64,000 bases of DNA from Symsagittifera roscoffensis (Eukaryota; Xenacoelomorpha; Acoela; Convolutidae), in contig NW_026971466.1 in assembly GCF_963678635.1 (NCBI RefSeq), positions 1-64,000 on the forward strand, in the 5' to 3' direction. The translations under genes were made by a program, and so were the position numbers. The notes beneath the pieces are model-generated. The model was given only the letters and a program-made list of their open reading frames with translations. It was not told the origin of the DNA and did no database searches. Shown in pieces: positions 11,803 through 20,842 of this stretch. Numbering within the stretch: position 1 is the first letter of the stretch; every line of letters starts with the position of its first letter.

Positions 11803-12510
11803 CTACGGACACGAAAGAAAAATTTTTTCACCTGTAGTATCCCCTAGTTCTATTTTTATGCTGTGGAAAGAGTTTTTAAATAAATTTCTAACTTGTAGAT
11901 TTGTAAAGGATTGATAATTCATATACTGCGCTGTAGATAATATGTCTCCATTTTTTACTTTGGTTATGAAATGAATACAACGCAGTAAAGGAGTTTTTGT
12001 ATCGCCTACTATATTATGTTCTATAATATCACTATAAATCATTAGGGAATGTATTCTTCTAATGTCGTAAGAATACTGAGGATAATGTGGTCCTTTTCCT
12101 TTCATTATAACTCCCGTCTGAATTTGATCTAAATCACAACCAAAGACTCAATTCAGCACTTTGAATTATAAACACTGATTGATCCTCAGGTAAAGGAATG
12201 GTATTTTTTTGTGTAATGTTATCTACTGATACATAAATTCCGTTATTTTCATATTTTTGTGCGCCTATACGTTTTCGAACTTTGTCATTCATGGCTACAA
12301 CTATATCAACAATACTTGGATACAATCCAGGTTCAATATGGATCGGTTGAATCTTTCTTTTTTTCTCAGGACTTTCTCGTCCATCTATGAAACTAAACTT
12401 TCCCTCTGTAAAGTTTTTGTACAATGAAGGGTACGATATTTCTGAAATAGCAACCTCCCGTTCTCCTTTTAGATGTATTTGTTCCGGTCGAAAACTTGTA
12501 AAGGACTAAG
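11803..12510 (-). pseudogene. Minor capsid (penton-type) protein remnant
   Basis: Two frames, 12134-12424 and 11803-12105, belong together. Upstream, about 12420-12510, a third frame continues the same protein N-terminally (read from TTTACAAGTTTTCGACCGGA; it contains EVAISEISYPS). Motifs typical of the Polinton minor capsid family are the N-terminal EVAISEI.YPS, PGLYPSIVDIV, PLLRCI, Y..YQSF.NL and IKIELGDTTGEKI. This single jelly-roll protein would form capsid vertices. At least two frameshifts and a missing N-terminus break it. A fragment of a related gene is at 60923-61041. Confidence 0.65.
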
Positions 12511-12624
12511 ACTATTATTCGGTTAACAATTAAAAGAAGCATTAGAATTAGCTCAATAGTAAAAAAAACGATGACAATTGATCGATAGAAATTCAAATTA
12601 TTATATGACTTACTTTTAATCCGA

Positions 12625-13895
12625 TCATTTTCTCAGCTCTTTTTCATAAAATTTTCCCGGAATTTCATCTTTTCCGAGATCTTTGATGATGTATATAAGA
12701 AGTTTTTTTTGTAGATATTGCCACAATTTCAAAAACTTCATCTGTAAACTGTGGCTTGTATCCTTTTCGAAACGGAATATCATTTTTCGAAATTCTAACT
12801 CTATCACCAATTTTGAATTTTGGTTTAGTATATTTCTTGAACGATTTGTTATAAAATATTGATAAAAGTCACTGTTTTTCACATCTCTGGGAGATTTTCC
12901 AATTGATTGATTTTTACTGGACAAATTTTTCACCATGATCTCCAATGTAACGATAAATTATATGTTTTAAAGACTGAATTGCTCTCTCTGCAAATGCAGC
13001 TTTTGTTTCACTCATTGTTGAGTAAACTTCAATATCCTTCTCCTTGCAAAATTTTTAAAACGTTTCCCCATAGTCTGTTCCTCTATCAACCCATTGTTTT
13101 TCAGGAGTTTTTTTCGAGAAATAATTTTTCTGAAAGCTTGTAAAGTGTCTTTGATATATTTTGTTATCATTTTTTGAACTCTGACAAATATCGAAAAAAA
13201 ATCTACAGACACTAATAAATACTTGACTCCATTGTTCTGACTAGCTAACTCATCTACAAAAGCCAGGTCCATACACCAGATTTCATTGATAAGTTTAGAA
13301 AAAGCTTGAAGTCTTCGGAAACACCTGATTGCTGGACCAAATTTTGTATAAGATGTCTTAATTTGAAAAAAATTTTCTACTTTCTTTTTTTGATAAACCA
13401 CTTGCTTTACTCAAGTTTTCAATAGAACCGTACGCAGCTCTGCCCCTAGAATATAATCTGTTTATTCTTACCTTTTCAGATTTTGAAAGGGATCCAAGTT
13501 CCTCTATCTTTTGCTTTGTCCTTCTTGTTAATAACAAGTTTAGGAGGAAATTGAGTTGCTTCCAAAATAATAAAGTAAATATCTAGAAAATTGGTGTTTT
13601 TTTGCTTTAGTGCACACACAAAGTCTGCAATAGGTTCATCTGTATCTCGATTATCTAAAATAATATTGTCTGACTGGCTGAGTTTAATTCTAGGAGAATT
13701 CAAAATTAAATCATTAATGTGCTTATTGTTGCTCGTTTTCAACCTCGCATTTACAGTACAGTAAACTGAATCAAAATTTCTTGGTACAATCTCCTCTTTA
13801 TTGTGATTTTGTTCCAGTTTTTGTTTTCTTGGAAGTGTACTTTGTGATTAATAAAGTGAGTACGGAATTAAAACAAACTGTTCCATACTATATCA
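12625..13895 (-). pseudogene. Maverick retroviral-type integrase, broken
   Basis: The gene runs leftwards from an ATG near 13895 (MEQFVLIPY). The N-terminal part includes the 13476-13742 frame. A SIENLSKASGLSKK stretch at about 13390-13440 follows, then the catalytic core at 13012-13401. The core shows WCMDLAFVDELAS (first Asp), KYLLVSVDFFS, and a decayed second Asp region (DR/EEQT.G). The third acidic residue lies in MSETK.AFAERAIQ at about 12960-13030, read in another frame. The C-terminal part (12625-12945) holds NRSIGKSPRDVK, FRFEKDT-type residues and a chromodomain-like end with IIKDLGKDEIPGKFYEKEL. There are at least one TAA in the N-terminal part and several frameshifts. It would catalyse integration with 6-bp duplications. 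Confidence 0.8.
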
Positions 13896-13900
13896 CTCGT

Positions 13901-14780
13901 TTAGTGACAAAAAGTGTTAGATCTTTCCGAAGATCTCGAAGATCTCCTCTGAATAGGTTTGTTCAACACTGGTTCAGAAACTGAATGAAATCTTTTGGAC
14001 AATTGAGAATGAATTGTTTTCGAAGCCTCAGGGAAAGTTTTTGAAATATTGGGAGAGTAGAGACGTATTGTGTACTCATCGTCCAAAAACTTTGTCCCTA
14101 TTCCAGGTGGTAAGTAAAAAAATTTTTGGAACTGAGCCACTATTAGAGCAATACCTAAGTGAATCAGCTGTTTTTGGGGTTAAATCAATAAGTAAATGAC
14201 CATAATAAACGGATGTTGCATCATAATACCACTCTTTCAATGGAGATCCTAGACCTAGTTGTTGATTTAGTGTATTGATTTGTAAAACATCTCTCGGCGA
14301 CTTGAACAAGACAAGTGTGTATTTTGTAACTCTACATCTCTTCCTTATTTGCTTTGCTGAAATAAATTGTGTTTGATGTACATTGTACTCAGTCCTCTGT
14401 GCCTCTCAGCAGTGGCAATTTTTACAAATTGTTTGGAGTTTGAATTTTCTTCACAAGAATCATCAAATATAAGCAAATACTTAGTCCCGTTATTGGGAAG
14501 ATTTTCAATCAAGTCAAAATCTGCCCCTTGGATAAATTTAAGGTGTTTTCTTTGCGTTTGACTATAGAGATGTTGATAATGTTGATAAAAAAAAACAAAT
14601 TTTGTCGAATGCTGGTTGAAAAGTACCAAATTTCAACCAATCAAAAATAAGATGAGATGTTCCAGATCCACTTGGTCCAACTAGGGAAATAAAAATTCAT
14701 TCTTTGGTAGATATTATTTTATTCATAGCTTTCGAGAAGGTAGAATATAACCGACTGTACTTGAAAAGACAGCTACTCAA
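13901..14780 (-). pseudogene. A32/FtsK-like packaging ATPase, broken
   Basis: The Walker A motif LVGPSGSGTS is encoded at about 14655-14690. Walker B KYLLIFDDSCEE lies in the 14345-14629 frame, followed by an ATA.RHRGLSTMYI stretch. The same protein continues beyond a TAA at about 14345 through GRDVELQNTH to FKSPRDVLQ...DLTPKTADSLRYCSNSGSVP (14076-14309) and DDEYTIRLYSPNIS (13901-14140). I count two in-frame stops (one just before Walker A, one after the second frame) and at least three frameshifts, one in an A/T run near 14585. In intact Polintons this enzyme packages DNA into capsids. Confidence 0.8.
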
Positions 14781-15055
14781 ACTGTTGTTTCTTCACATGT
14801 TGTGGATAACATACTTCGAACGATTGCACATACTAGCATCAAAACTATAACAAAAATTGGCACAAAAAAACTAAAAGAGATCTTTTACATGTACCTCCAA
14901 ACAATTTCCATGATTTTCGTTCATGATTTTTTTCATCAAACGCAAAAAATTTTCTGAATTTACGGGCTTGTCACATTGATCGACCATCTTAACTCTAAGA
15001 AGAAAAAGTTGACAATGAAATTTAATTAAAATTTGAAAATGTTAGTACATTAAGG
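14781..15055. other. Short intergenic stretch inside the Maverick
   Basis: No open frame longer than about 30 codons with recognisable motifs was seen. Confidence 0.4.
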
Positions 15056-15537
15056 TTAATATTGCTTACAATTTGTAAAAAAAAAACATCGGGTCCATGA
15101 TCCGTGGGCAAATGCTTTTCTTTCTGCACAGTGAAGATTTTTTGCATGACGAAATGGGTATTTTCTACACCTCCAATCATATTCTTCATCTTTGAATATC
15201 AAAAACTGAACTTTAGGGCAATCGTAGTCATCCAAATTAAAAATTTTGTTTCCAAAAATTTTGACAGAATCTTACTTTTTTCATAACTTTTTGCAGAAAA
15301 GTCCATTTCTGTGGCTTCTAGGTTTTTACATATTTTTTCAAAATCAGTATAATTTTCGTAACCTCTGCTCCAATTGATTCCATGAAGATGCTTGGTACAC
15401 CAAGAAGATTGAGATGTTGGTTTGAATTTTTTGGTATGAAGAAAGAAATATCCTATAGTTTGTCCATCCTTATAAACTCCTAACTCTTTCACTATATTGT
15501 TTTCAGTACATTCAATATCCAAAACAACCAGACTCAT
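15056..15537 (-). pseudogene. DEDD-type exonuclease-like Maverick protein
   Basis: The frame starts with ATG at 15537 and MSLVVLDIECTENNIVKELG, an ExoI-like DxE with the strand-turn-strand pattern of DEDDh exonucleases. SSWCTKHLHGINW follows at about residue 55. The first frame drifts near 15230. A second frame continues with DDYDCPKVQFLIFKDEEYDW and a basic/His-Cys stretch (HAKNLHCAERKAFAHGS) whose HAKN...HCA.RKA could supply the ExoIII-like end. At least one frameshift separates them. Exonuclease activity is inference from the N-terminal motif. It lies between the ATPase and the PC4-like ORF. Confidence 0.5.
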
Positions 15538-15849
15538 TTTGTTAACTGTTTTCTCTGAAGTTTTTTGGTTAAAATGATTAACAATCAAACAATGCATATA
15601 CTGATGAAACAAATAATTTAACATATAAACAGAAAAATAATCCAATCACGTGACCAAAAAGCATGAACTGGGGAGAGTAGAGGCAACATGACAAAACCCA
15701 TGTCCTTTTTTTGTAGTAGATTTCACAGATCCAGCAGAGTCATGTAGAATTGCATGTAGTCTAAAGATTTTGGAGTTTCCAAAAAATAATCCATCCCGGA
15801 ATTTCCAAATCCAATTAGACCTCCAAAAGGAAATTTTTGGTCCATTTCT

Positions 15850-16269
15850 TCAAAATTTATGCCGGCTCCAAGACAAAACAGGTACGAAGAAATAAGTTTT
15901 TCTTTTCGTATTTGACGTAAATTCTTGCTTCATAATCTCATTATCGCAAGATTTTTTGTATGTCTCTACATAACCTAGTAAGGAAGGAAGTATATCGAGT
16001 AACTTATCAAATTCTTCTCTTTGTAGTTGTAAAGATTGATTATTCTTCCATTGATTTCCATTTCTACGATATTCTTTTATTTCAGTTTTTTTGGTAGCGG
16101 ATCTGTTACCTATGTGAATTTTTCTTCTATCATTATGCAGAGTCCACTCAAAATGAGGTATTTGTGAGTCTGAGTCCAAATTGTGCAAGTTTGATAAACT
16201 TTGTGATTCTATAATTGTTAGTGAAATTTCTTGGGACTTTTTTTCAAGAACAATATGAAAAAACCCCAA
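15850..16269 (-). CDS. PC4/p15-like ssDNA-binding domain protein of the Maverick
   Basis: This 139-codon frame is one of the few intact ones in the element. Residues about 39-95 contain RRKIHIGNRSATKKTEIKEY, then RRNGNQWKNNQSLQLQREEF and DKLLDILPSL. This matches the layout of the transcriptional coactivator PC4/p15 domain: beta strands, I.EY, a turn with Gly and Trp/Lys, S.L..E.F..L, then a helix. PC4 domains bind single-stranded DNA as dimers, which would suit a protein-primed replicon. The start may be internal (a Met is at codon 1 but the first 25 codons are Lys/Ser-rich). Homology is my reading of the pattern, not a search result. Confidence 0.5.
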   Translation of the reverse strand: MGFFHIVLEKKSQEISLTIIESQSLSNLHNLDSDSQIPHFEWTLHNDRRKIHIGNRSATKKTEIKEYRRNGNQWKNNQSLQLQREEFDKLLDILPSLLGYVETYKKSCDNEIMKQEFTSNTKRKTYFFVPVLSWSRHKF

Positions 16270-16403
16270 TTTATTGTGAAGTTTTAAGATTAAATTTCTT
16301 AAAAACCATTTTTACAGCTCATACTGCTCAACTCGAATACTAAAAAAAATGATTTTGATGATATATAATTAAATTACAAGACAAAAAACATAAATAACAC
16401 AAT

Positions 16404-16942
16404 TTATTGTACATTACAGTTCTCAACGAACATAAAGTCTTCCGAAATTTGGAACAGTTCTTTGAATTCGTTCAATGTATAGTTGACATAGGCAACTTGT
16501 TTCAATGCTTCATTCTCTTTTGCGGTTAACAGTCGAATCTGAATGTAGGGAGGTTTGTTAACCTTGTACTTCTTGATCGTGAACAAACCTGTGTTCTATT
16601 TTAAGTTGCTATGTCATACACTTTGTTGCAGTTGGCAAGCTCCTGATCCATAGTTGACTCCTTTTCAAATGTTAGTTCCAATATAGGAACGAGTCCAAGG
16701 TTTTTAGCATCGTGAATAACAGTAATTCTAATTGCCGAGAATGCTTCTCCTTCTTGTTCACCAAGATAGACTTGCTGTCTTCTTTCGAATTGTACTAACT
16801 CATTTGTCTTGAATAGTTGAAAGCAGGGTTCAAAATAATTTTTCCCCTTGTAGAATTTTTGGGACCAAGCAAATCTCCAAGTTCTTGTTTGATTTTTTGA
16901 GAATTCATTATAATTGAGACTAGTGACTTTTCTTGAGTACAT
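16404..16942 (-). pseudogene. Maverick ORF of unknown function, frameshifted
   Basis: The 16601-16942 frame (113 codons) continues into 16404-16586 through a frameshift near 16585-16610. The first part has QQVYLGEQEGEAFSAIRIT, a turn and VPILELTFEKES; the second has FTIKKYKVNKPPYIQIRLLT and FKELFQISEDFMFVENC. Both halves read as beta-rich. Part of the gene (16602-16831) has been copied twice in inverted orientation just to the right. I do not recognise the family. Its position beside the PC4-like ORF suggests an element-encoded DNA-binding or structural protein, but that is a guess. Confidence 0.45.
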
Positions 16943-17514
16943 CTTTCAATAGGAGAACCCTGCTTTTAACTATTCAAGACAAATGAGTTGGGACAACTCG
17001 AAAAAAGACAGCAAGTCTATCTTGGTGAACAGGAAGGAGAAGCATTCTCGGCAATTAGAAGTACTGTTATTCACGATGCTAAAAACCTTGGACTCGTTCC
17101 TATATTGGAACTCACTTCTGAAAAGGAGTCAACTATGGATCAGGAGCTTGCCAACTGCAACAAAGTGTGTGACATAGCAAGTTACAATATAATTGAGACT
17201 AGCGTCTTTTCTTGAGTACATCTTTCAATAGGAGAACCCTGCTTTTAACTATTCAAGACAAATGAGTTGGGACAACTCGAAAAAAGACAGCAAGTCTATC
17301 TTGGTGAACAGGAAGGAGAAGCATTCTCGGCAATTAGAAGTACTGTTATTCACGATGCTAAAAACCTTGGACTCGTTCCTATATTGGAACTCACTTCTGA
17401 AAAGGAGTCAACTATGGATCAGGAGCTTGCCAACTGCAACAAAGTGTGTGACATAGCAACTTACAATATAATTGAGACTAGTGTCTTTTCTTGAGTACAT
17501 TTTTCAATAGGAGA
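16909..17514 (+). repeat. Two tandem 279-bp units, inverted copies of the neighbouring ORF
   Basis: Units 16909-17187 and 17188-17466 are nearly identical, and a third partial spacer runs to 17514. Each unit has a spacer (TAATTGAGACTAG...CAATAGGAGAAC) followed by ~230 bp that is the reverse complement of 16602-16831. The plus strand therefore reads the ORF piece twice (QQVYLGEQEGEAFSAIRST), opposite to the original. The three copies make a large imperfect palindrome with a tandemly doubled arm. Confidence 0.9.
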
Positions 17515-17731
17515 ACAAACTGATCAGATGAAGAGAATTGAGAGAAATGATTTTGAGATTAAAAGAAAATGGGAAGTAAACAATATGAATCATTCAATTT
17601 ACCATAAAAGGAAATAGAACTATAATTGGAGTTTTTGAGTGAAATTTTCAAAATGAAAAAGTGTAGGTTTAAGTGTTCCTATATAAACCCACAATTCTCA
17701 GCAAAAATCATTGTTCCAGGTGGCTGCAGCT

Positions 17732-18321
17732 ATGTGTCAAGCTCTTCCCAGCTTTTATTCAGATTATTGTCAAAAATCGCAAATTATTTCCGTTTCCAGT
17801 GATTTTTATGAAAAATATATAGTAACCAATAATTTTTGTGGCTCTACCCACAATTCTTACTGTTCATTGGAAAATTGTAAGTTCCACATACTCCTGATTG
17901 GTTCATCTTTCGAATAAATTTTACAACAGTTGGGTAATTTTCATTTCACTTACCAAATTATCGATTGTCTTTACAGTCTGTACAAATACAGATTTTATTC
18001 GAATGTTGTTACATCAACTGGCGAAGTTTTTTGAATCAACTTGACCGCGCTGTTCATCACAATTTGAAATGGAAAGGAGCAGAAAAAATGCCAAGTGTTG
18101 CAAAGAAAAGACTGTTACGCGAAAAATTCAAACGTCACTATTTATGTTCTAACCAGAAACTAGCTTCCACACAAACTATTGGTTCAGCATTTCTAGAAAG
18201 AATTCGTAAAGTACAAAACTCAAAACACGAACATGATTTGTTAAAATTAATTGACTGTTTTATTGATGGTTATGGATTTGTAAATAGTGATAATTTCAAT
18301 TTTTCAATAAAAATTTTTTGA
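17732..18321 (+). pseudogene. Spliced Maverick ORF of unknown function, frameshifted
   Basis: Exon 1 runs 17732-17876 from ATG (MCQALPSFYSDYCQKSQ). A 100-bp intron (GTAAGT to TTTACAG) follows, and exon 2 starts at 17977. The spliced frame (FCTNTDFIRMLLHQLAKFF) hits a TGA at about 18040 just after a T6 run. The +1 frame then continues with a long basic segment (KMPSVAKKRLLREKFKRHYL) to 18321, so a one-base slip in the T run probably broke it. The N-terminal exon has four Cys. The family is unrecognised. It is transcribed towards the acidic ORF at 18882-19373. Confidence 0.4.
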
Positions 18322-18460
18322 TAATGCATCTATTTTTTCTCATATGTTCACAAAATTACCAAAAACTTTGAAAGAGAAAAAACACACCGTTGACAAAAAA
18401 ATTGCAAAAAAATTTTTTAAAACATGTAAGAAAGATGAATTTTTTTTTGATTTTCAAGAA

Positions 18461-18640
18461 ATTGCAAAAATAGTTTCAATTTTTTAACGAGTTGCAAAAA
18501 GTATTTCAATTTTTTTGACAAAATGCAAAAATTGTTTCAATTTTTTTCAAAAAAATGCGAAAAGTGTTTTACTTTTTTCCATAAAATGCGAAACGTATTT
18601 CAATTTTTTCTCCAAAATGCTAAAAGTGTGTACAAGATGC
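18461..18640 (+). repeat. Short A/T-rich tandem repeat, unit about 38 bp
   Basis: About five degenerate copies have the form AAAATGCAAAAAGT-TTTCAATTTTTTT. The 95-codon plus-strand frame at 18523-18810 is a product of this periodicity rather than a gene. Confidence 0.7.
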
Positions 18641-18881
18641 AAAAATCATTCGGTAACTTTTTACTTGTGTGCAGTTTTCTAGTGTTTTCCGAATATGTGT
18701 TCAAAAATGATTCGAGTTTCTTAACATATGTGCGAGTTCGGAGCACTAAATTAATTTCTAATTGTTTTTCAATGGTTTACCCTGAACCTCTCATTTATTC
18801 TCATAACTAAAATGAAATTGTAGAAATTTTTAATTACAAAAAACGAAGTCAATACCAAACAACAATTATTTACAAAAATAT

Positions 18882-19373
18882 TTAATAAATGAGCTGTTGA
18901 GCAGCAGAAGAGTTTTGGAGGTTCTCTATAGAGCGCAGAGCTGAACGAGGTTCCATTGCTGGTGATTGTAGTGGAGGAGTGTTTTGAGGTGTCATTGTTT
19001 CTGAGAAACCCTCATCTTCATCTATTGTGATGGGGTTTTCGGCTGATCCTGTTTCCTCCCAAGGAAAGAGGAAGTCGTCGATTGGTTGAGCCACAAATCT
19101 CGAGTCAGGAATCTCGGGGTAGTTCATTCCCACATGATCAGAAACTTCCTTCATCATTTGCATTGTTCCAAGTTGGTTCTCTGTGATGGGAACTTGCATC
19201 ATATGATGTTTTTTTGAATCCCTTTGCATCACTTCCATAATGTATGTGCCAGACTTGGATTAAGATGTCCATTCGTGCCAGAAATACTCCAGAGACTGTT
19301 TCTCGCACTTGAATTTGTACTTGAAAAATTCTTCAGAGTACATGAGGTTGCTGTTTTGCACTGAGAAGATCAT
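18882..19373 (-). pseudogene. Acidic Maverick protein with SUMO-interaction-like motif
   Basis: The gene starts at ATG 19373 (MIFSVQNSNLMYSEEFF), has an in-frame TAA at 19260-19262 after 37 codons, and continues in the same frame through MEVMQRDSKKHH to 18882, about 163 codons in all. The C-terminal half is acidic and Pro/Ser/Thr-rich, with FLFPWEETGSAENPITIDED. The hydrophobic quartet ITI next to acidic residues resembles a SUMO-interaction motif. It is divergent from the polymerase gene across 1.4 kb that holds the CAATC array. Function is unknown; a regulator or host-interaction protein is possible. Confidence 0.45.
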
Positions 19374-19562
19374 TTTGAGTAATAAATTGAGTTGAAGAGT
19401 AAAAACAAGAAAGAGCTGACAGAGGGGTAGCTCACGGAAGATAAGTTGAAATTAAGGTATTTAGAGCTGAGAGAACAGGCAGTTGACGGTAGCAAATTTG
19501 AAAATAAAATGATTTTCAGTTGGGAGTTAGGGGTACTTTCAACTCGAGTGTGTGGGTTTAAC

Positions 19563-19741
19563 CAATCAGAATTGATTTTCCTTATTTGGATTGTAATCGT
19601 GTTCAATCAGATTTCGGCTTCCTTTTATGGCATTCTTGGATAAAAAGTCGTGTCCAATCGGAAACAAAGCTCCATTTTGGGCATTGTCGTTTCCAATCAC
19701 AAAAACGTATATTTTTGTTGAAGTTGTCGTATCGAATCAGA
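19563..19741 (+). promoter_or_regulatory. Array of helically spaced CCAAT-type motifs
   Basis: Five copies of a CAATCAG-type motif start at 19563, 19604, 19655, 19694 and 19734 (the last is GAATCAG). Four of them share the longer context GTCGTGTCCAATCAGA. Spacings are 41, 51, 39 and 40 bp, close to 4 or 5 helical turns. The array lies in the intergenic space between the divergent acidic ORF and the polymerase gene. More ATTGG/CAATC elements occur at 20545-20640. I infer a promoter or origin element; no factor is known. Confidence 0.5.
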
Positions 19742-20729
19742 GAAAATTTTACCTTTTAGGTACTTATATCTTCCAAATAAGTAAAAATATACACAAAAGC
19801 AATTGCAATAATAAATGACCAAAAGTTGTTTGCTGTAAAAAAAGGGAAAAATTGCCGATAGAAGTATTTAAAAAAAGAAACTTAACAGAAGTAACATCTC
19901 GCAATTTTTTTCATCAAGTTAAATGAATTTTTTGAATATAATCGATGAGAAACTGCTGATTTTTGAACAGATAGTCAAGTTTTCTGATTCTGATGTAGAT
20001 TTGAGAGGATAACTCAAAGTTGACGAATTTTTCAACGCAAACCTCTGGAAACCTGATTCCAAACCGAATCAAGAAGGATTTTGAACTTTTAAAATCCTTA
20101 AAGAAATGAAGAAATAAAGAAGTTTGCTGGGGAGTTTTTTCAAATTTGGGTTTTGGGTAGGGGATAAAAAGAGTCTTTGATACATTATCGTACTTTTTTT
20201 AATGATTTCAAATTCTCGAGAATAAACAAAATTTCTTTCCTTGTGAGGTGTAATTCAGGTGTAAATTTATAGCTTTGATACGCAATATGTCGACCAAAAG
20301 TAAACTCTTTGATTGAGTAAGTTTCTCTGAAGAGACCTTTACTTAGTCAAATAACTTAGTCGAATAACTAGTCGAAAAAAGTAAGAGTCAACAACTATTT
20401 CATCAATAAGAAAATCAATTGAAGTTTTTTCCTTTTTCTTGTAAAGTTACTCGAGGAAGCTCAAATACTTTTTGATAGACATTTTTAAAGAATGATTAAG
20501 GTTGTTTAAAAATAATAAACAATTTTCTTTTAGAAAATTCTGGATTCTGATTGGTTGAATTCCAACAATCAGTGTTACTAAAAGATTACTCAATTCTGAT
20601 TGAATGATTTTCTCTCAGCAAAACTAAACTAAACTCAATTCATTCTGATTTTCTTTTAAGTTAAAAGCAATCGCTCTATACGTTGTATAACTACTTGAAG
20701 CTATTATCAATAGTTTTGAACAATTCAAA
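19742..20729. promoter_or_regulatory. Upstream region of the polymerase gene
   Basis: No gene is supported. From 19902 the sequence is also present at 50889 onwards. The 120-codon minus frame at 20624-20986 is antisense to the polymerase start and I treat it as a shadow. Inverted CCAAT elements near 20545-20600 precede the probable transcription start. Confidence 0.4.
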
Positions 20730-20818
20730 GTAAGTATAATTAATCTAATATTTTTTTGGGGCTTTTTAAATCTCCCAATTTTGTAGGTACCATAAACTTT
20801 TTTTAATTTTTGGTACAG
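20730..20818 (+). other. Probable 5' UTR intron of the polymerase gene
   Basis: GTAAGTATAATT donor after AATTCAAA, and TTTTTGGTACAG acceptor before GCTAAGACTCC; 89 bp. The same sites exist in the second copy at about 51732-51820. The first ATG after the acceptor is at 20843. Confidence 0.55.
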
Positions 20819-20842
20819 GCTAAGACTCCCGCTTTTTATCAG

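Noticed and set aside
12393-12596. 67-codon frame with a hydrophobic start (possible small membrane protein) in the Maverick
   Set aside because: Its 3' half is the minor capsid gene read in the wrong frame, and the hydrophobic part is AT-rich non-coding sequence.
18523-18810. 95-codon frame with repeated Phe-Lys units
   Set aside because: Produced by the ~38-bp A/T repeat.
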